A stretch of 60,941 nt of DNA. Source: Bacillota bacterium (GTDB lineage: Bacteria; Bacillota; Sulfobacillia; Fermentithermobacillales; Fermentithermobacillaceae). The translations under genes were made by a program, and so were the position numbers. This document shows positions 33,880 through 43,690 of the stretch, one piece after another; the first letter of the stretch is position 1; every line of letters starts with the position of its first letter. The stretch is from NCBI GenBank assembly GCA_012841065.1, contig DUVI01000024.1, positions 1 through 60,941 of the forward strand, written 5' to 3'. The notes under the pieces were generated by a model. That model worked only from the letters and a program-made list of their open reading frames with translations. It was not told where the DNA came from and did no database searches.

Positions 33880-35979
33880 ATGGGGGTCTTGGCCCGCAAA
33901 CGTGTAGGAATGGTATTGGGCCTGGTTGGTGCGTGTTTCTTGCTTCTGCTGGCGCGCTTGGTTTACATCCAGTTCATATGGGCAGAAGAACTTGGGCAGC
34001 AAGCTCTGGATATGAGGATGCAAGACATCCCTATCCAGCCCAGGCGTGGGATTATCTATGACCGGAATGGGCACGAGCTTGCTTTTAGCATTGATGTGGA
34101 GTCGTTGTATGCAATCCCCGCCCAAATTAAAGACCCTTCAGAGACAGCCAGAGCATTGTCTGACATTTTGGGCATGAGTTACGACAAACTCATGTCAATT
34201 CTGACCAGACATACTGCTTTTGAATGGATCAAGCGGAAAGTGCCCGATGATATGGCGCGGCAGATCAAACAACTCAAACTTCCCGGTATTGGTTTTACCC
34301 AGGAGGCAATGCGGGTGTGGCCCAAAGTCAGCATGCTTGCCCAGGTGCTGGGTATTGTGGGAATAGACAATGACGGCCTGGAAGGGCTGGAATACGAGCA
34401 TGACAGGATCCTGCGCGGGGTTGAAGGTAAGTTCACCGTAGAAGTCGACGCTATAGGAGAGGAGCTGCCCCATTCTCAAAAAGGCTATGTACCTCCCGTT
34501 CAGGGAAAGAACTTAGTGCTTACGATCGATGAAGTGATTCAATTTATCGCTGAACGGGAGCTTGAGGCTAAAGTAAAAGAAACCAATGCTGAAGGCGGCC
34601 TGATTATCGCCATGGATCCTTCAAACGGCGAAATACTGGCCCTTGCAATGCAACCGGGATACGATCCCAACAAGTACGATGAGTACCCCACTGAAAATCG
34701 CAGAATTAAGGCAATCACCGATTCGTTCCCGCCAGGTTCTACCTTCAAACCAATCACTGCCGCTGCAGCCCTTGAAAGCGGCGCTGTGAGCCCTTCTGAT
34801 ACCTTCTACTGCGGCGGCTCCATCCGGGTGGGGCCGGACACGTTGCACTGTCACAGAACCGAAGGCCATGGCAGCCAGACATTTTACGAGGTGATACAGA
34901 ACTCATGTAACGTAGGGTTTGTGCAGATAGCACAAAGGATGGGAATTGAAGACTTCTACAAGTACATAGAGTTGTTTGGGATGACATCTCCTACAGGCAT
35001 TGATCTGCCCGGCGAATCAAGGGGGATAATAGTGCCTCAGGAGAGTGCAAAGCCCATTGACCTTGCAGTAATGTCCTATGGGCAAACACTGCAAGTGACG
35101 CCCATGCAAACTGTCACGTCCTTGGCTGCGATAGCAAACGGGGGCCACATGGTAGTACCCCATCTGGTAAAAGAGGTGACGGACAACGACGGCAACGTAG
35201 TTGAGGTTACGGATTATGAGTCTGTCAGGCAGGTCATTTCGGCCAGAACTGCAGAAGAACTAAGAATCGCCCTTGAAAAAGTCATTTCAGAGGGTACCGG
35301 CAAAGCTGCATACATTCCAGGCTACCGGCTCGCCGGCAAGACCGGTACTTCCAACAAAGTGATAGACGGAAGGATAGCTGAAGGCAAATACATAGCTTCC
35401 TTTGCCGGATTTGCTCCCGCCAACGATCCTAAATTGGTGCTACTTGTGATGATCGACGAACCAAAGGGAGAATACTACGGAGGCGTTGTCGCAGCGCCGG
35501 TATTCTCCGCGGTGATGAGGGATGTCTTGCGTTATCTTGAGATTCCCCCTCAAGAAGAACCGGTAGACGAAACTGCGCAAGAAACGGTAATCGTGCCTGA
35601 CCTGGTGGGCAAAGATATCGTAGCCGCCCAAACCGATCTCCGCGAGCTTGGATTGTCGGGCAAGATCGATGGGGCAGGGACAACTGTAGTGTCCCAGTTC
35701 CCTGTTGCAGGAGCAAGAGTATTGCAACACACAAATGTGATATTATACACGGAAGATGAGGAAGAGCCGGCCGAGGGAATGGTCAGAGTTCCAACTATTA
35801 TTGGTTTGGGACTAACCCAAGCCCGGGCAAAACTTGTAGAGGCCGGATTATCCCTGAGCGCCCAGGGAAAGGGTTTTTGTGTATCTCAAGAGCCTCAAGG
35901 CGGAAGCCTTGTTCCGAAGGGTTCTATGGTCAAAGCTACTTTCAGAATGGATGTAGGGGAGGAGTTTACAGGCCAATGA
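33880..35979 (+). CDS. spoVD: Class B PBP with two PASTA domains (SpoVD/PBP2B type)
   Basis: This septal or spore-cortex transpeptidase cross-links peptidoglycan made by a SEDS partner. The 699-aa product has a membrane helix (about 10-32), the dimerisation domain starting MQDIPIQPRRGIIYDRNG, the transpeptidase domain with SxxK in FPPGSTFKPITAAAA, SCN in IQNSCNVGFVQIAQ, and KTGTS, then two PASTA repeats (VIVPDLVGKDIVAAQTDL and VRVPTIIGLGLTQARAKL). Bacillus has both pbpB and spoVD here; this genome shows only one, so the gene may serve vegetative division, sporulation or both. AGAGGAG precedes ATG 33880. Confidence 0.92.
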   Translation: MGVLARKRVGMVLGLVGACFLLLLARLVYIQFIWAEELGQQALDMRMQDIPIQPRRGIIYDRNGHELAFSIDVESLYAIPAQIKDPSETARALSDILGMSYDKLMSILTRHTAFEWIKRKVPDDMARQIKQLKLPGIGFTQEAMRVWPKVSMLAQVLGIVGIDNDGLEGLEYEHDRILRGVEGKFTVEVDAIGEELPHSQKGYVPPVQGKNLVLTIDEVIQFIAERELEAKVKETNAEGGLIIAMDPSNGEILALAMQPGYDPNKYDEYPTENRRIKAITDSFPPGSTFKPITAAAALESGAVSPSDTFYCGGSIRVGPDTLHCHRTEGHGSQTFYEVIQNSCNVGFVQIAQRMGIEDFYKYIELFGMTSPTGIDLPGESRGIIVPQESAKPIDLAVMSYGQTLQVTPMQTVTSLAAIANGGHMVVPHLVKEVTDNDGNVVEVTDYESVRQVISARTAEELRIALEKVISEGTGKAAYIPGYRLAGKTGTSNKVIDGRIAEGKYIASFAGFAPANDPKLVLLVMIDEPKGEYYGGVVAAPVFSAVMRDVLRYLEIPPQEEPVDETAQETVIVPDLVGKDIVAAQTDLRELGLSGKIDGAGTTVVSQFPVAGARVLQHTNVILYTEDEEEPAEGMVRVPTIIGLGLTQARAKLVEAGLSLSAQGKGFCVSQEPQGGSLVPKGSMVKATFRMDVGEEFTGQ

Positions 35980-36019
35980 GCTTAGGCGACCCTTGTCACG
36001 TTGAGCAGAGGTGCATCAT

Positions 36020-37510
36020 ATGCAGTTGTCAGACTTGTTAACAGGATTAGAAGGCGCCTGCTTGCAGCATGATTGCCATGTGCAAGGAATCACTTATGAT
36101 TCGCGTAGTGTAAAGCAAGGCTACCTATTTGTGGCAATCAAGGGCTTCAAATCGGACGGGCATGCGTTCGTGGACGAAGCTTTTGCCAGGGGCGCAGGCG
36201 GCGTCGTTGTGCAGGAGCATGTTCCCGTTCCGCCAGGCAAAGGCCTGGCGGTTGTGAAGGATTCGCGATTTGCATTGTCTCATCTTGCCTGCAGATTCTA
36301 CAAGGACCCAAGCAGCAACCTTCTGGTAGCCGGCATAACAGGTACCAAAGGCAAAACTACAGTTTGCCACATGGTCAAGCAAATACTTGAAGCCATTGGG
36401 CACAAAACAGGGCTTGTAGGTACCCTGCACAACATAGTTGGGGACGACATCAGACCGGTAGAGCGCACCACTCCCGAAGCTTCAGATCTCCTCAGTCTTC
36501 AACGGGAGATGGTGGATAAGGGCTGTACTGCGGTAGCCATGGAAGTATCGTCCCATGCTTTGGCGCTTCATCGGGTCGCCCATGTCAAATTCGGAATCGC
36601 TGTGTTCACAAACATCGGCATGGATCATCTTGACTTCCACAAAACCATGGAAGAGTACGTTGAAGCCAAAGCTAAGCTGTTCGAGATGCTTTCGCGGAAC
36701 ATCGGCCAACACGTTCCACTTGCCGTGGTAAACAGGGATGACCCTTACTGGGAGCGTTTCATGCCTGATGGCAAGGCCAAGGTGATTACATACGGTTTCT
36801 CAGAAGACGCAGATCTGAGGGCATGTAACCCTGAAACCGGCCCCAGGGGAAGTGCGTTCGCCCTGTGCTATCAAGGCAAGAGGCAAGATATACAAATAAG
36901 GCTTCCAGGCAGATTCAACATCGAAAACAGTTTGGCAGCAAGCGCAGTGGGCCTTGGCATGGGCATGTCACTGGATTCGGTGGCAGAAGCATTGTCTGAC
37001 ATGGAAGTAGTGCGGGGCCGTGCAGAACCGGTTCCGGGTGCTGACGATTTTACGGTTTGGGTGGATTACGCCCATACTCCTGAAAGCCTCAGGAACATCC
37101 TTTTGACCGCAAGAGATGTATCTGACAATCGCGTGATCGTGGTTTTCGGGTGCGGAGGGGATCGTGACAAGCATAAACGTCCGGTGATGGGGCAAATAGC
37201 CGGTGAGATTGCAGATGTAGTTGTGATAGCCAACGATAATCCACGCAGCGAGAACCAAGACGATATCTTGGACCAAGTGGAATCAGGAGTTCTCAAAGCC
37301 CAGGCGAAAAAACCCGGCATATCCTATATACGCATAAAGGATCGCAGGGAAGCGATACACAAGGCGATATCTTTGGCACAAGCAGGAGACGTTGTGATAA
37401 TAGCAGGCAAGGGCCACGAAACTTACCAGGTTTTCGCAGACAAGACTGTACATTTTGACGACTTCGAGGAAGCCGCCAATGCAATCGCAAACAGAAGCAG
37501 ACAGCCTTGA
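36020..37510 (+). CDS. murE: UDP-MurNAc-tripeptide synthetase, meso-diaminopimelate adding
   Basis: MurE adds the third residue of the stem peptide to UDP-MurNAc-L-Ala-D-Glu. The 496-aa product has the Mur ligase ATP site ITGTKGKTTVCHMVKQIL, TTPEASDLLSLQREMVDKG, AMEVSSHALALHRV, and DYAHTPESLRNIL. The specificity loop ANDNPRSENQDDIL contains DNPR, the signature for meso-diaminopimelate rather than lysine. ATG 36020 is chosen over GTG 36011, eight bases behind AGAGGTG. murF follows with a 19-base gap and possible earlier starts overlapping the end of murE. Confidence 0.96.
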   Translation: MQLSDLLTGLEGACLQHDCHVQGITYDSRSVKQGYLFVAIKGFKSDGHAFVDEAFARGAGGVVVQEHVPVPPGKGLAVVKDSRFALSHLACRFYKDPSSNLLVAGITGTKGKTTVCHMVKQILEAIGHKTGLVGTLHNIVGDDIRPVERTTPEASDLLSLQREMVDKGCTAVAMEVSSHALALHRVAHVKFGIAVFTNIGMDHLDFHKTMEEYVEAKAKLFEMLSRNIGQHVPLAVVNRDDPYWERFMPDGKAKVITYGFSEDADLRACNPETGPRGSAFALCYQGKRQDIQIRLPGRFNIENSLAASAVGLGMGMSLDSVAEALSDMEVVRGRAEPVPGADDFTVWVDYAHTPESLRNILLTARDVSDNRVIVVFGCGGDRDKHKRPVMGQIAGEIADVVVIANDNPRSENQDDILDQVESGVLKAQAKKPGISYIRIKDRREAIHKAISLAQAGDVVIIAGKGHETYQVFADKTVHFDDFEEAANAIANRSRQP

Positions 37511-37529
37511 AATAAGGGAGAGTTTGGCA

Positions 37530-38933
37530 TTGAACTATACGTTTGATGAAATTGCCCGCATAACAGGCGGACAGCTCTTACAGGGTAATCCTTGTGCTCG
37601 CGTATCGGGTGTTGCCGTTGATTCCCGGAAAGATGTCTCAGGATCCTTGTTTTGCGCCATACCCGGACAGAGAGCAGATGGCCATGATTTCGTGCCGGCA
37701 GTGGCTTCAAAAGGGGCAGTAGGAGCACTAATCCATCGTCCGGTAGAGATAGCTGACCCTGCTTTCGGCCTTGTGTTGGTTGATTCCACAATAAAGGCCC
37801 TGGGTGCCCTCGCATCTTTTCACCGGAGCAAGCTTCCCGCGACTGTAATCGGCATCACAGGAAGCGTGGGCAAGACAAGTACCAAAGACTTGATAGGCGC
37901 TGTGCTCAGTCAGAGATTTACGACTTACAGGAACCCCGGCAACCTCAATTCCCATATCGGCCTTCCTCTTGCAGTACTGGGCATGGAAGCTGGGTATGAA
38001 TACTCAGTGCTGGAAATGGCCATGAGAGCCAGGGGCGAAATCAGGGAGCTTTGCGGCATTGCGAAGCCAAAGATCGGGGTGCTTACTGATATTTCTGCCT
38101 CCCACATCGGAGTATTAGGCACTCTGGAGGAAATAGCCCTGGCTAAATCGGAGCTCATTGAAAGTTTGCCTGCCGATGGCCTGGCGGTGCTTTGCCATGA
38201 CAATGAAATGGTACGTGAGGCGGGGAAGCATGCCAAATGCAGGAAGACCACTTACGGGTTCAGCGAACACGCTGACTGTGTAGGGTATGATATTAAGGCC
38301 TCTGACAGTGGTTCTACTGACTTTAGAGTAAGTTACAAAGGCAGGCAGTTCAGTTTTACGCTGAGACTGCCTGGCATCCACCAGGTCCAAAATGCCCTGG
38401 CGGCAATAGCTATAGGCTTTGAGTTGGGCCTCTCCGAAGAAGAAATAGCTCAGGGCCTGCTCAATGTTTCATTGAGTCCTATGAGGCTGGAAGTCATAAG
38501 GAAGCAGCGACTCACGGTGATAAACGACGCCTATAACGCCAGCGTCAAGTCCATGGAAGCAGCCCTGGATCTGCTGGAATCGGTGGGGAAGGGCAGAAAA
38601 GTAGCTATCCTGGGTGATATGCTGGAGATGGGCGAACACGGACCTGAGGCTCACGTTCAAGTGGGCAGGTACGCGCGGAGAAAAGCAGATGTGCTTGTGG
38701 CGATTGGACCACTGAGCAACTATACCAAACAAGGCTGGGATCAAGCTGCAGCCACGTCGGACATTTCATCGTCATGGTTTCCAGACAAGGAGAGTGCCGT
38801 TGATTTTCTTAGACGATTTATTGAGCCCGGAGACATATGCCTGGTCAAAGCTTCCAGGGGATTTGAATTCGAATGGCTGGTTGATCTGCTCTTGAATCTG
38901 AATTTTACTCTGACAGGAGATGACCCATGTTAA
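37530..38933 (+). CDS. murF: UDP-MurNAc-tripeptide--D-Ala-D-Ala ligase
   Basis: MurF completes the pentapeptide. The 467-aa product starts NYTFDEIARITGGQLLQG, then FCAIPGQRADGHDFV, the ATP site GITGSVGKTSTKDLIGAVL, TYRNPGNLNSHIGLPLAV, AMRARGEIREL and NDAYNASVKSMEAALDLLE. TTG 37530 gives the normal N terminus; TTG 37524 and an open frame back into murE are alternatives. AAGGGAG stands at 37513-37519. The stop overlaps mraY by seven bases. Confidence 0.95.
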   Translation: MNYTFDEIARITGGQLLQGNPCARVSGVAVDSRKDVSGSLFCAIPGQRADGHDFVPAVASKGAVGALIHRPVEIADPAFGLVLVDSTIKALGALASFHRSKLPATVIGITGSVGKTSTKDLIGAVLSQRFTTYRNPGNLNSHIGLPLAVLGMEAGYEYSVLEMAMRARGEIRELCGIAKPKIGVLTDISASHIGVLGTLEEIALAKSELIESLPADGLAVLCHDNEMVREAGKHAKCRKTTYGFSEHADCVGYDIKASDSGSTDFRVSYKGRQFSFTLRLPGIHQVQNALAAIAIGFELGLSEEEIAQGLLNVSLSPMRLEVIRKQRLTVINDAYNASVKSMEAALDLLESVGKGRKVAILGDMLEMGEHGPEAHVQVGRYARRKADVLVAIGPLSNYTKQGWDQAAATSDISSSWFPDKESAVDFLRRFIEPGDICLVKASRGFEFEWLVDLLLNLNFTLTGDDPC

Positions 38934-39913
38934 AGCTCTTGGTGCTGCCTTTGCTCTCAGGGTTTGTTCTCTCGGTGCTGTTGGGATACGTGATTATCCC
39001 CAAACTACGAGAGCTAAGAATCGGACAATACATCAGAGAAGAAGTGGCAGCCCATAAGAAAAAGGCGGGAACACCCACAATGGGAGGGATCTTCTTCATT
39101 CTTGCCATTATCCTTTCCCGCGTGGCGCTTTTCGTCATTGAAAAACAGTGGCCGGCCCGCGAGGAACTGCTGATCCTAGGGCTTACACTGTCCTATGGGT
39201 TCATCGGATTTCTAGACGATTACAAGCAGATCCGCCTGGGCCGTTCCCTTGGTTTGAGGGCCAGGGAGAAGATGGCGCTCCAAGTGCTGTTTGCAGCATC
39301 ATTCATGTATTTCTTTGTAGACAGGGGCTCTGAAGTGATATTGCCTTTTTCAGGCAGGGTTCTCCATATGGGCATATTGTATCCCATCTTGGGAATATTG
39401 CTCATTGTCGGTATAGGCAATGGTATGAACTTCACAGACGGGCTTGACGGTTTGGCTGCGGGAGTAGCCACATTTGGCCTGGGGGCCTATGCCTTCATAG
39501 CAAATGAGTACGCCGGCGCCGTAGACAGGCCGGAGCTTGCACACCTGACCGGGCTCGCCCTGGCCTCAGCCGGCGCGCTCCTCGGGTTTCTTGTGTACAA
39601 TTACAACCCTGCCAAAGTGTTTATGGGGGACACAGGTTCACTGGCATTGGGAGGACTATTGGCAGGATACGCTGTTGTGACCAGAACTGAATTGGTACTT
39701 CCTCTTATAGCAATAGTGCAACTCGTGGAGGTGGTTTCAGTAATATTGCAGGTCTTCTCTTTCCAGGTGTTCGGAAAACGGATCTTCAGGATGACCCCCA
39801 TACACCATCACTTTGAATTGCTTGGATGGAGCGAAAAGAAGATCGTGTATGTTTTCTGGCTTGTCGCTTTGGCCGGCGCAATTTTGGGGATTGCTTCAAT
39901 GGGATATGTATAG
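38927..39913 (+). CDS. mraY: Phospho-MurNAc-pentapeptide transferase MraY
   Basis: MraY makes lipid I by joining UDP-MurNAc-pentapeptide to undecaprenyl phosphate. The 328-aa membrane protein has about ten helices. Conserved parts are KKAGTPTMGGIFFILAI, SYGFIGFLDDYKQI (Asp-Asp), NGMNFTDGLDGLAAGVA, NYNPAKVFMGDTGSLALGG and PIHHHFELLGWSEKKIV, which contain the catalytic acidic and His residues. GGAGATGA precedes ATG 38927. The next gene is ftsW; murD, usual at this position, is not here. Confidence 0.97.
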   Translation: MLKLLVLPLLSGFVLSVLLGYVIIPKLRELRIGQYIREEVAAHKKKAGTPTMGGIFFILAIILSRVALFVIEKQWPAREELLILGLTLSYGFIGFLDDYKQIRLGRSLGLRAREKMALQVLFAASFMYFFVDRGSEVILPFSGRVLHMGILYPILGILLIVGIGNGMNFTDGLDGLAAGVATFGLGAYAFIANEYAGAVDRPELAHLTGLALASAGALLGFLVYNYNPAKVFMGDTGSLALGGLLAGYAVVTRTELVLPLIAIVQLVEVVSVILQVFSFQVFGKRIFRMTPIHHHFELLGWSEKKIVYVFWLVALAGAILGIASMGYV

Positions 39914-39930
39914 TTCAGGGGTGGTTCCTA

Positions 39931-41052
39931 GTGAGAAGGAAAAAGGCGCAGGGTATGGTACGGAGGGGAGACCCTGACTACATCCTGTTCTTCACCGTGC
40001 TTACGCTGGTTGCCCTAGGAATTATCATGGTGTTTTCAGCCAGTATGGTTAAGTCCCTTAGGTTTTACGGAAACCCGTACCACTACTTGCTCAGGCAAAG
40101 CATGTGGGCCGCGTTGGGACTTAGCGGCATGTTTTTCTTGATGAATTATGACTGTTGGAGGTACAGGAATCTCATCCCTTACGTCTATGCCTTGTCATTG
40201 GTGCTCTTGGTCCTGGTTCTCATTCCGGGTGTCGGACAGATGAGAGATGGGGCGAGGCGTTGGCTGGGCTTTGGAAGCCTCGGGTTTCAGCCTGCAGAAG
40301 TCGCGAAATTCACCACCATATTATTCTTAGCCGACATGCTCGCTCGAACTAAAGACAAGATCAGGCAGTTTTTCAAAGGGCTCGGCCCTTATCTTCTGGC
40401 GCTTGGCATCACCTTCGGCCTGATCTTGAGTGAACCCGACCTTGGCACCGCAGTCACCCTTGCCGGAGCAGCGGTGGTGGTGCTTTACATTTCAGGTGCA
40501 AACTTCTTTCATCTTGCGTTCCTAGGCCTGGCTTCGCTTCCAGTGCTCTATCAAGTTATCATATCTGAAGACTACCGGAGGAAGCGGTTCCTGGCTTTCC
40601 TTGATCCATGGAAAGATCCTACCGGATCTGGCTGGCAGATAATACAAGCGCTTTACGCTTTGGGAACCGGAGGGCCGTTTGGGACCGGGGTGGGCTATTC
40701 ACGTCAAAAATGGTCTTACCTGCCCCAACCCGACACAGACTTCATTTTTCCCGTGATTGGCGAAGAACTTGGATTTTTCGGCACTGCTCTGGTGTTGTTG
40801 TTGTTCTTTACCTTTGCCTGGAGGGGATACAGGACTGCCATGGCTGCGCCTGACAGGTACTCATGTCTGTTGGCGGCCGGGTTCACGACCATTATTTCAC
40901 TTCAGGCAGTAGTCAATATCGGCGTAGCCACAGGTTCACTTCCCATCACGGGGATAACACTGCCATTTGTGAGTTACGGAGGCTCATCCCTTCTGATGAG
41001 TCTCTTGTCTGCGGGCATATTGCTGAATATTTCCCGGTATGCGAACCGGTAG
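39931..41052 (+). CDS. ftsW: SEDS peptidoglycan glycosyltransferase FtsW/SpoVE
   Basis: SEDS proteins polymerise lipid II and pair with a class B PBP, here probably the SpoVD-type enzyme upstream. The 373-aa product has about ten helices: VFSASMVKSLRFYGNPYHYL after the first, GARRWLGFGSLGFQPAEVAK with conserved Gln/Glu, SEPDLGTAVTLAGAAVVVLY with the key Asp, and the C-terminal PFVSYGGSSLLMSLLSAGIL. GTG 39931 follows a GGGGTGG element after 8 bases; ATG 39955 is an alternative. Whether it is vegetative FtsW or sporulation SpoVE cannot be decided from sequence; it is the only one in the window. Confidence 0.92.
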   Translation: MRRKKAQGMVRRGDPDYILFFTVLTLVALGIIMVFSASMVKSLRFYGNPYHYLLRQSMWAALGLSGMFFLMNYDCWRYRNLIPYVYALSLVLLVLVLIPGVGQMRDGARRWLGFGSLGFQPAEVAKFTTILFLADMLARTKDKIRQFFKGLGPYLLALGITFGLILSEPDLGTAVTLAGAAVVVLYISGANFFHLAFLGLASLPVLYQVIISEDYRRKRFLAFLDPWKDPTGSGWQIIQALYALGTGGPFGTGVGYSRQKWSYLPQPDTDFIFPVIGEELGFFGTALVLLLFFTFAWRGYRTAMAAPDRYSCLLAAGFTTIISLQAVVNIGVATGSLPITGITLPFVSYGGSSLLMSLLSAGILLNISRYANR

Positions 41053-41064
41053 GAGGCGTCGGAG

Positions 41065-42183
41065 ATGAGGTGTTTGCTGACTGGAGGTGGGACAGGCGGT
41101 CACATATACCCTGCTATAGCTGTGGCCGAAGCTCTGGTTCAACTTCTGCCAAGGTCAAAAGTGCTCTATGTAGGAACGGCCCAAGGTATGGAGAGCGTAC
41201 TGGTACCCAAGGAAGGGTTCGATTTTGAGGCCATAAGATCATCAGGCATCAGGGGGAAATCCCTATCTTCAGCTCTTAAGGGGGTCCGGGCAGCTTCTTT
41301 GGGGATTGGAGACGCCTATCGTATAATAAAGCGGTTCAAGCCTGATGTGGTGTTTGGCACAGGCGGGTACGTTTCAGGGCCGGTAATGCTGGCGGCAAGG
41401 CTCATGGGAATCCCCTGCGCCATTCAAGAGCAAAACGCAGTACCCGGAAAAACCAATTTGGTGCTCGCCAGACTTGCTCATAAGACTTTCACCGCATGGG
41501 AAGAATCAGCAACATTGTTTCCGCGAAAAGCTAATGTCCAAGTTACAGGCAACCCAATAAGGGCGGGCCTCTTCAAACCTACCGGAAGGGATGAAGCCAG
41601 AGCCGCCTTTGGGCTTCGCGACGCATTTACCCTGCTGGTCTTAGGAGGGTCCCGGGGTGCCCGGTTCCTGGTGGACCTTGCACTGGACATTGCGCGGTCG
41701 GACACCATTGATCTTCAAATGCTGCTGATAACGGGAAGAGATTACTATGACAATGCCGCAGCTTCCTTAGGCGCTCAGCAACAAACGGGCATAACCGGAG
41801 CAAAATCTGGAAATATTACCATACAACCTTATGTTTACAACATGGAAAAGGCATACGGAGCATGTGATCTGGTGCTAGCCAGGGCGGGCGGCATGACTCT
41901 TGCAGAAATAACAGCGCTGGGGCTGCTTTCCATAATCGTGCCTTCTCCGAACGTGGTGGGCAACCATCAAGAGTACAATGCCAGGATATTGGAAAATGCA
42001 GGAGCTGCAGTTGTGGTCAGGGAAGGCCCAGATACACGCGAACAAGTTGAACAGAGTATAAGACAAATAATGAATGATCCGGCGCAACATAGAAAGATGG
42101 CTCAAGCGGCCACCGAGATTGGCCGGCCCGACGCAGCGGAACGGATAGCCAGGGAACTCATCGCCCTTGCAAGGCACGCCTGA
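41065..42183 (+). CDS. murG: UDP-GlcNAc:lipid I GlcNAc transferase MurG
   Basis: MurG converts lipid I to lipid II at the inner face of the membrane. The 372-aa product starts with RCLLTGGGTGGHIYPAIAVA, has SSGIRGKSL, GTGGYVSGPVMLAARLMGIP, IQEQNAVPGKTN, the second-lobe LLVLGGSRGARF and DLVLARAGGMTLAEITALGL. AGGAGG stands 9 bases before ATG 41065, 12 bases after ftsW. murC begins after a 69-base gap. Confidence 0.96.
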   Translation: MRCLLTGGGTGGHIYPAIAVAEALVQLLPRSKVLYVGTAQGMESVLVPKEGFDFEAIRSSGIRGKSLSSALKGVRAASLGIGDAYRIIKRFKPDVVFGTGGYVSGPVMLAARLMGIPCAIQEQNAVPGKTNLVLARLAHKTFTAWEESATLFPRKANVQVTGNPIRAGLFKPTGRDEARAAFGLRDAFTLLVLGGSRGARFLVDLALDIARSDTIDLQMLLITGRDYYDNAAASLGAQQQTGITGAKSGNITIQPYVYNMEKAYGACDLVLARAGGMTLAEITALGLLSIIVPSPNVVGNHQEYNARILENAGAAVVVREGPDTREQVEQSIRQIMNDPAQHRKMAQAATEIGRPDAAERIARELIALARHA

Positions 42184-42252
42184 CGATATCGCCAAGGCGT
42201 ACACCAGGAACATAGTGTTACACAAGAGATTTAAAGCAGAAGAAGGTGCACA

Positions 42253-43611
42253 ATGAAGAGAGTCCATTTCGTCGCAATAGGCGGCCAGGGTATGTCTGGT
42301 ATCGCCACCATACTGCTTAATAAGGGAATTGAAGTCTCAGGTTCAGACATCAAGCCAAGTGATGTGACCAGACGCCTTAATGACATGGGAGCCCGTGTTT
42401 TCATTGGCCACGACAGCGCCAACATTATAAACCCTGACGTCGTGGTAGTGTCATCAGCCATATCCGAAGATAATCCAGAGGTGGTTGAGGCCCGGAAACG
42501 GGGGATACCTGTGATCCACCGTATGGACATGCTACTCAAGGCGATTGACGGTAAGCAAATCATAGGGATCGCAGGGGCACACGGCAAGACCACAACTTCC
42601 GCCATGATTGCTTGGATCCTGGAACAAGCCGGCAAAGACCCTACTTACCTGATTGGCGGGGATCTGGGACACAACGGAAACGCCCGTGCAGGCAACGGCC
42701 CTCTTGCAGTGGTGGAAACCGATGAAAGCGATGGCTCTTTTCTCAAGTGCCATCCCGAGGTAAGCGTTGTGACCAACATAGACAACGACCACCTTGATTA
42801 CTGGGGCAGCCTGGAATCTTTACAAGGTGCATTCTACTCATATCTTGCAGCGACAAAGCGAGGCGGCACAAAGATTGTGTGCAATGACGATCCTTTATTG
42901 AGAGAATGGGCAGTGGCTAACCCGGATGCAATATCCTACGGGGTACACAGTGACGCAATCTGGCAGGCCATGGATATAAGAAGAGAAGGATGGACAACCA
43001 AGTGCCGGGTATTCAAGCAGGGGCGGTATGTGGGCTCCTTGGACTTGAAGATGCCAGGGATGTACAATTTGCAGAACGCCCTGGGCGCCATAGCGGCGTC
43101 GGTGTGTGTTGGGGTAGACCCGGAAAACGCGTGCCAAAACCTTTCCACGTTTCCCGGAGTCAAACGCAGGTTGCAGCGCATCGGGCAATTTGGAAAAGTG
43201 CTCCTGTTAGATGATTTTGCACATCATCCCAAGGAGATCGCAGCCGTGCTTGATACCATAAGGGGATCAATGCCAAGCGCAAGAGTGATTGCCGTGTTCC
43301 AACCCCACAGGTATTCCCGCACTAAACTGCTCCACGCTGAATTCGGCAGGGCATTCTCCAAGGCAGATGTAGTTGTTGTGACGGGCATTTACAGTGGCCC
43401 GGGGGAGAAACTGGATCCGGAAGTAAACCCCGGTTTCATCAGTGAATCTATAGAAAAGGCAGGTCACCGGAGTGTATTCAAGGTTGATGACATTGAAAGT
43501 GCAGCAACTTTGGCAGCCGGCCTTTGCGAGGGAGACACGGTACTGATAACTCTGGGAGCAGGCGACATATGGAAAGCCCACGACGTGCTTACTAAGCTGC
43601 TAGCCACTTGA
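42253..43611 (+). CDS. murC: UDP-MurNAc--L-alanine ligase
   Basis: MurC adds the first amino acid to UDP-MurNAc. The 452-aa product shows HFVAIGGQGMSGIATILLNK, the ATP site IGIAGAHGKTTTSAMIAWIL, VETDESDGSFLKCHPEVSVV, NIDNDHLDYW, and DDFAHHPKEIAAVLDTIR with the Mur ligase His. The ending DTVLITLGAGDIWK is typical. It is preceded by AAGAAGGTG and has the usual place after murG. Confidence 0.97.
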   Translation: MKRVHFVAIGGQGMSGIATILLNKGIEVSGSDIKPSDVTRRLNDMGARVFIGHDSANIINPDVVVVSSAISEDNPEVVEARKRGIPVIHRMDMLLKAIDGKQIIGIAGAHGKTTTSAMIAWILEQAGKDPTYLIGGDLGHNGNARAGNGPLAVVETDESDGSFLKCHPEVSVVTNIDNDHLDYWGSLESLQGAFYSYLAATKRGGTKIVCNDDPLLREWAVANPDAISYGVHSDAIWQAMDIRREGWTTKCRVFKQGRYVGSLDLKMPGMYNLQNALGAIAASVCVGVDPENACQNLSTFPGVKRRLQRIGQFGKVLLLDDFAHHPKEIAAVLDTIRGSMPSARVIAVFQPHRYSRTKLLHAEFGRAFSKADVVVVTGIYSGPGEKLDPEVNPGFISESIEKAGHRSVFKVDDIESAATLAAGLCEGDTVLITLGAGDIWKAHDVLTKLLAT

Positions 43612-43690
43612 GTAACCAGTTTTCTGCACGCTTCGTACAATGGATCAGAAAATATGGAGGCATGGCCAGGTTGCTGTTGCCGGGGGTGTG

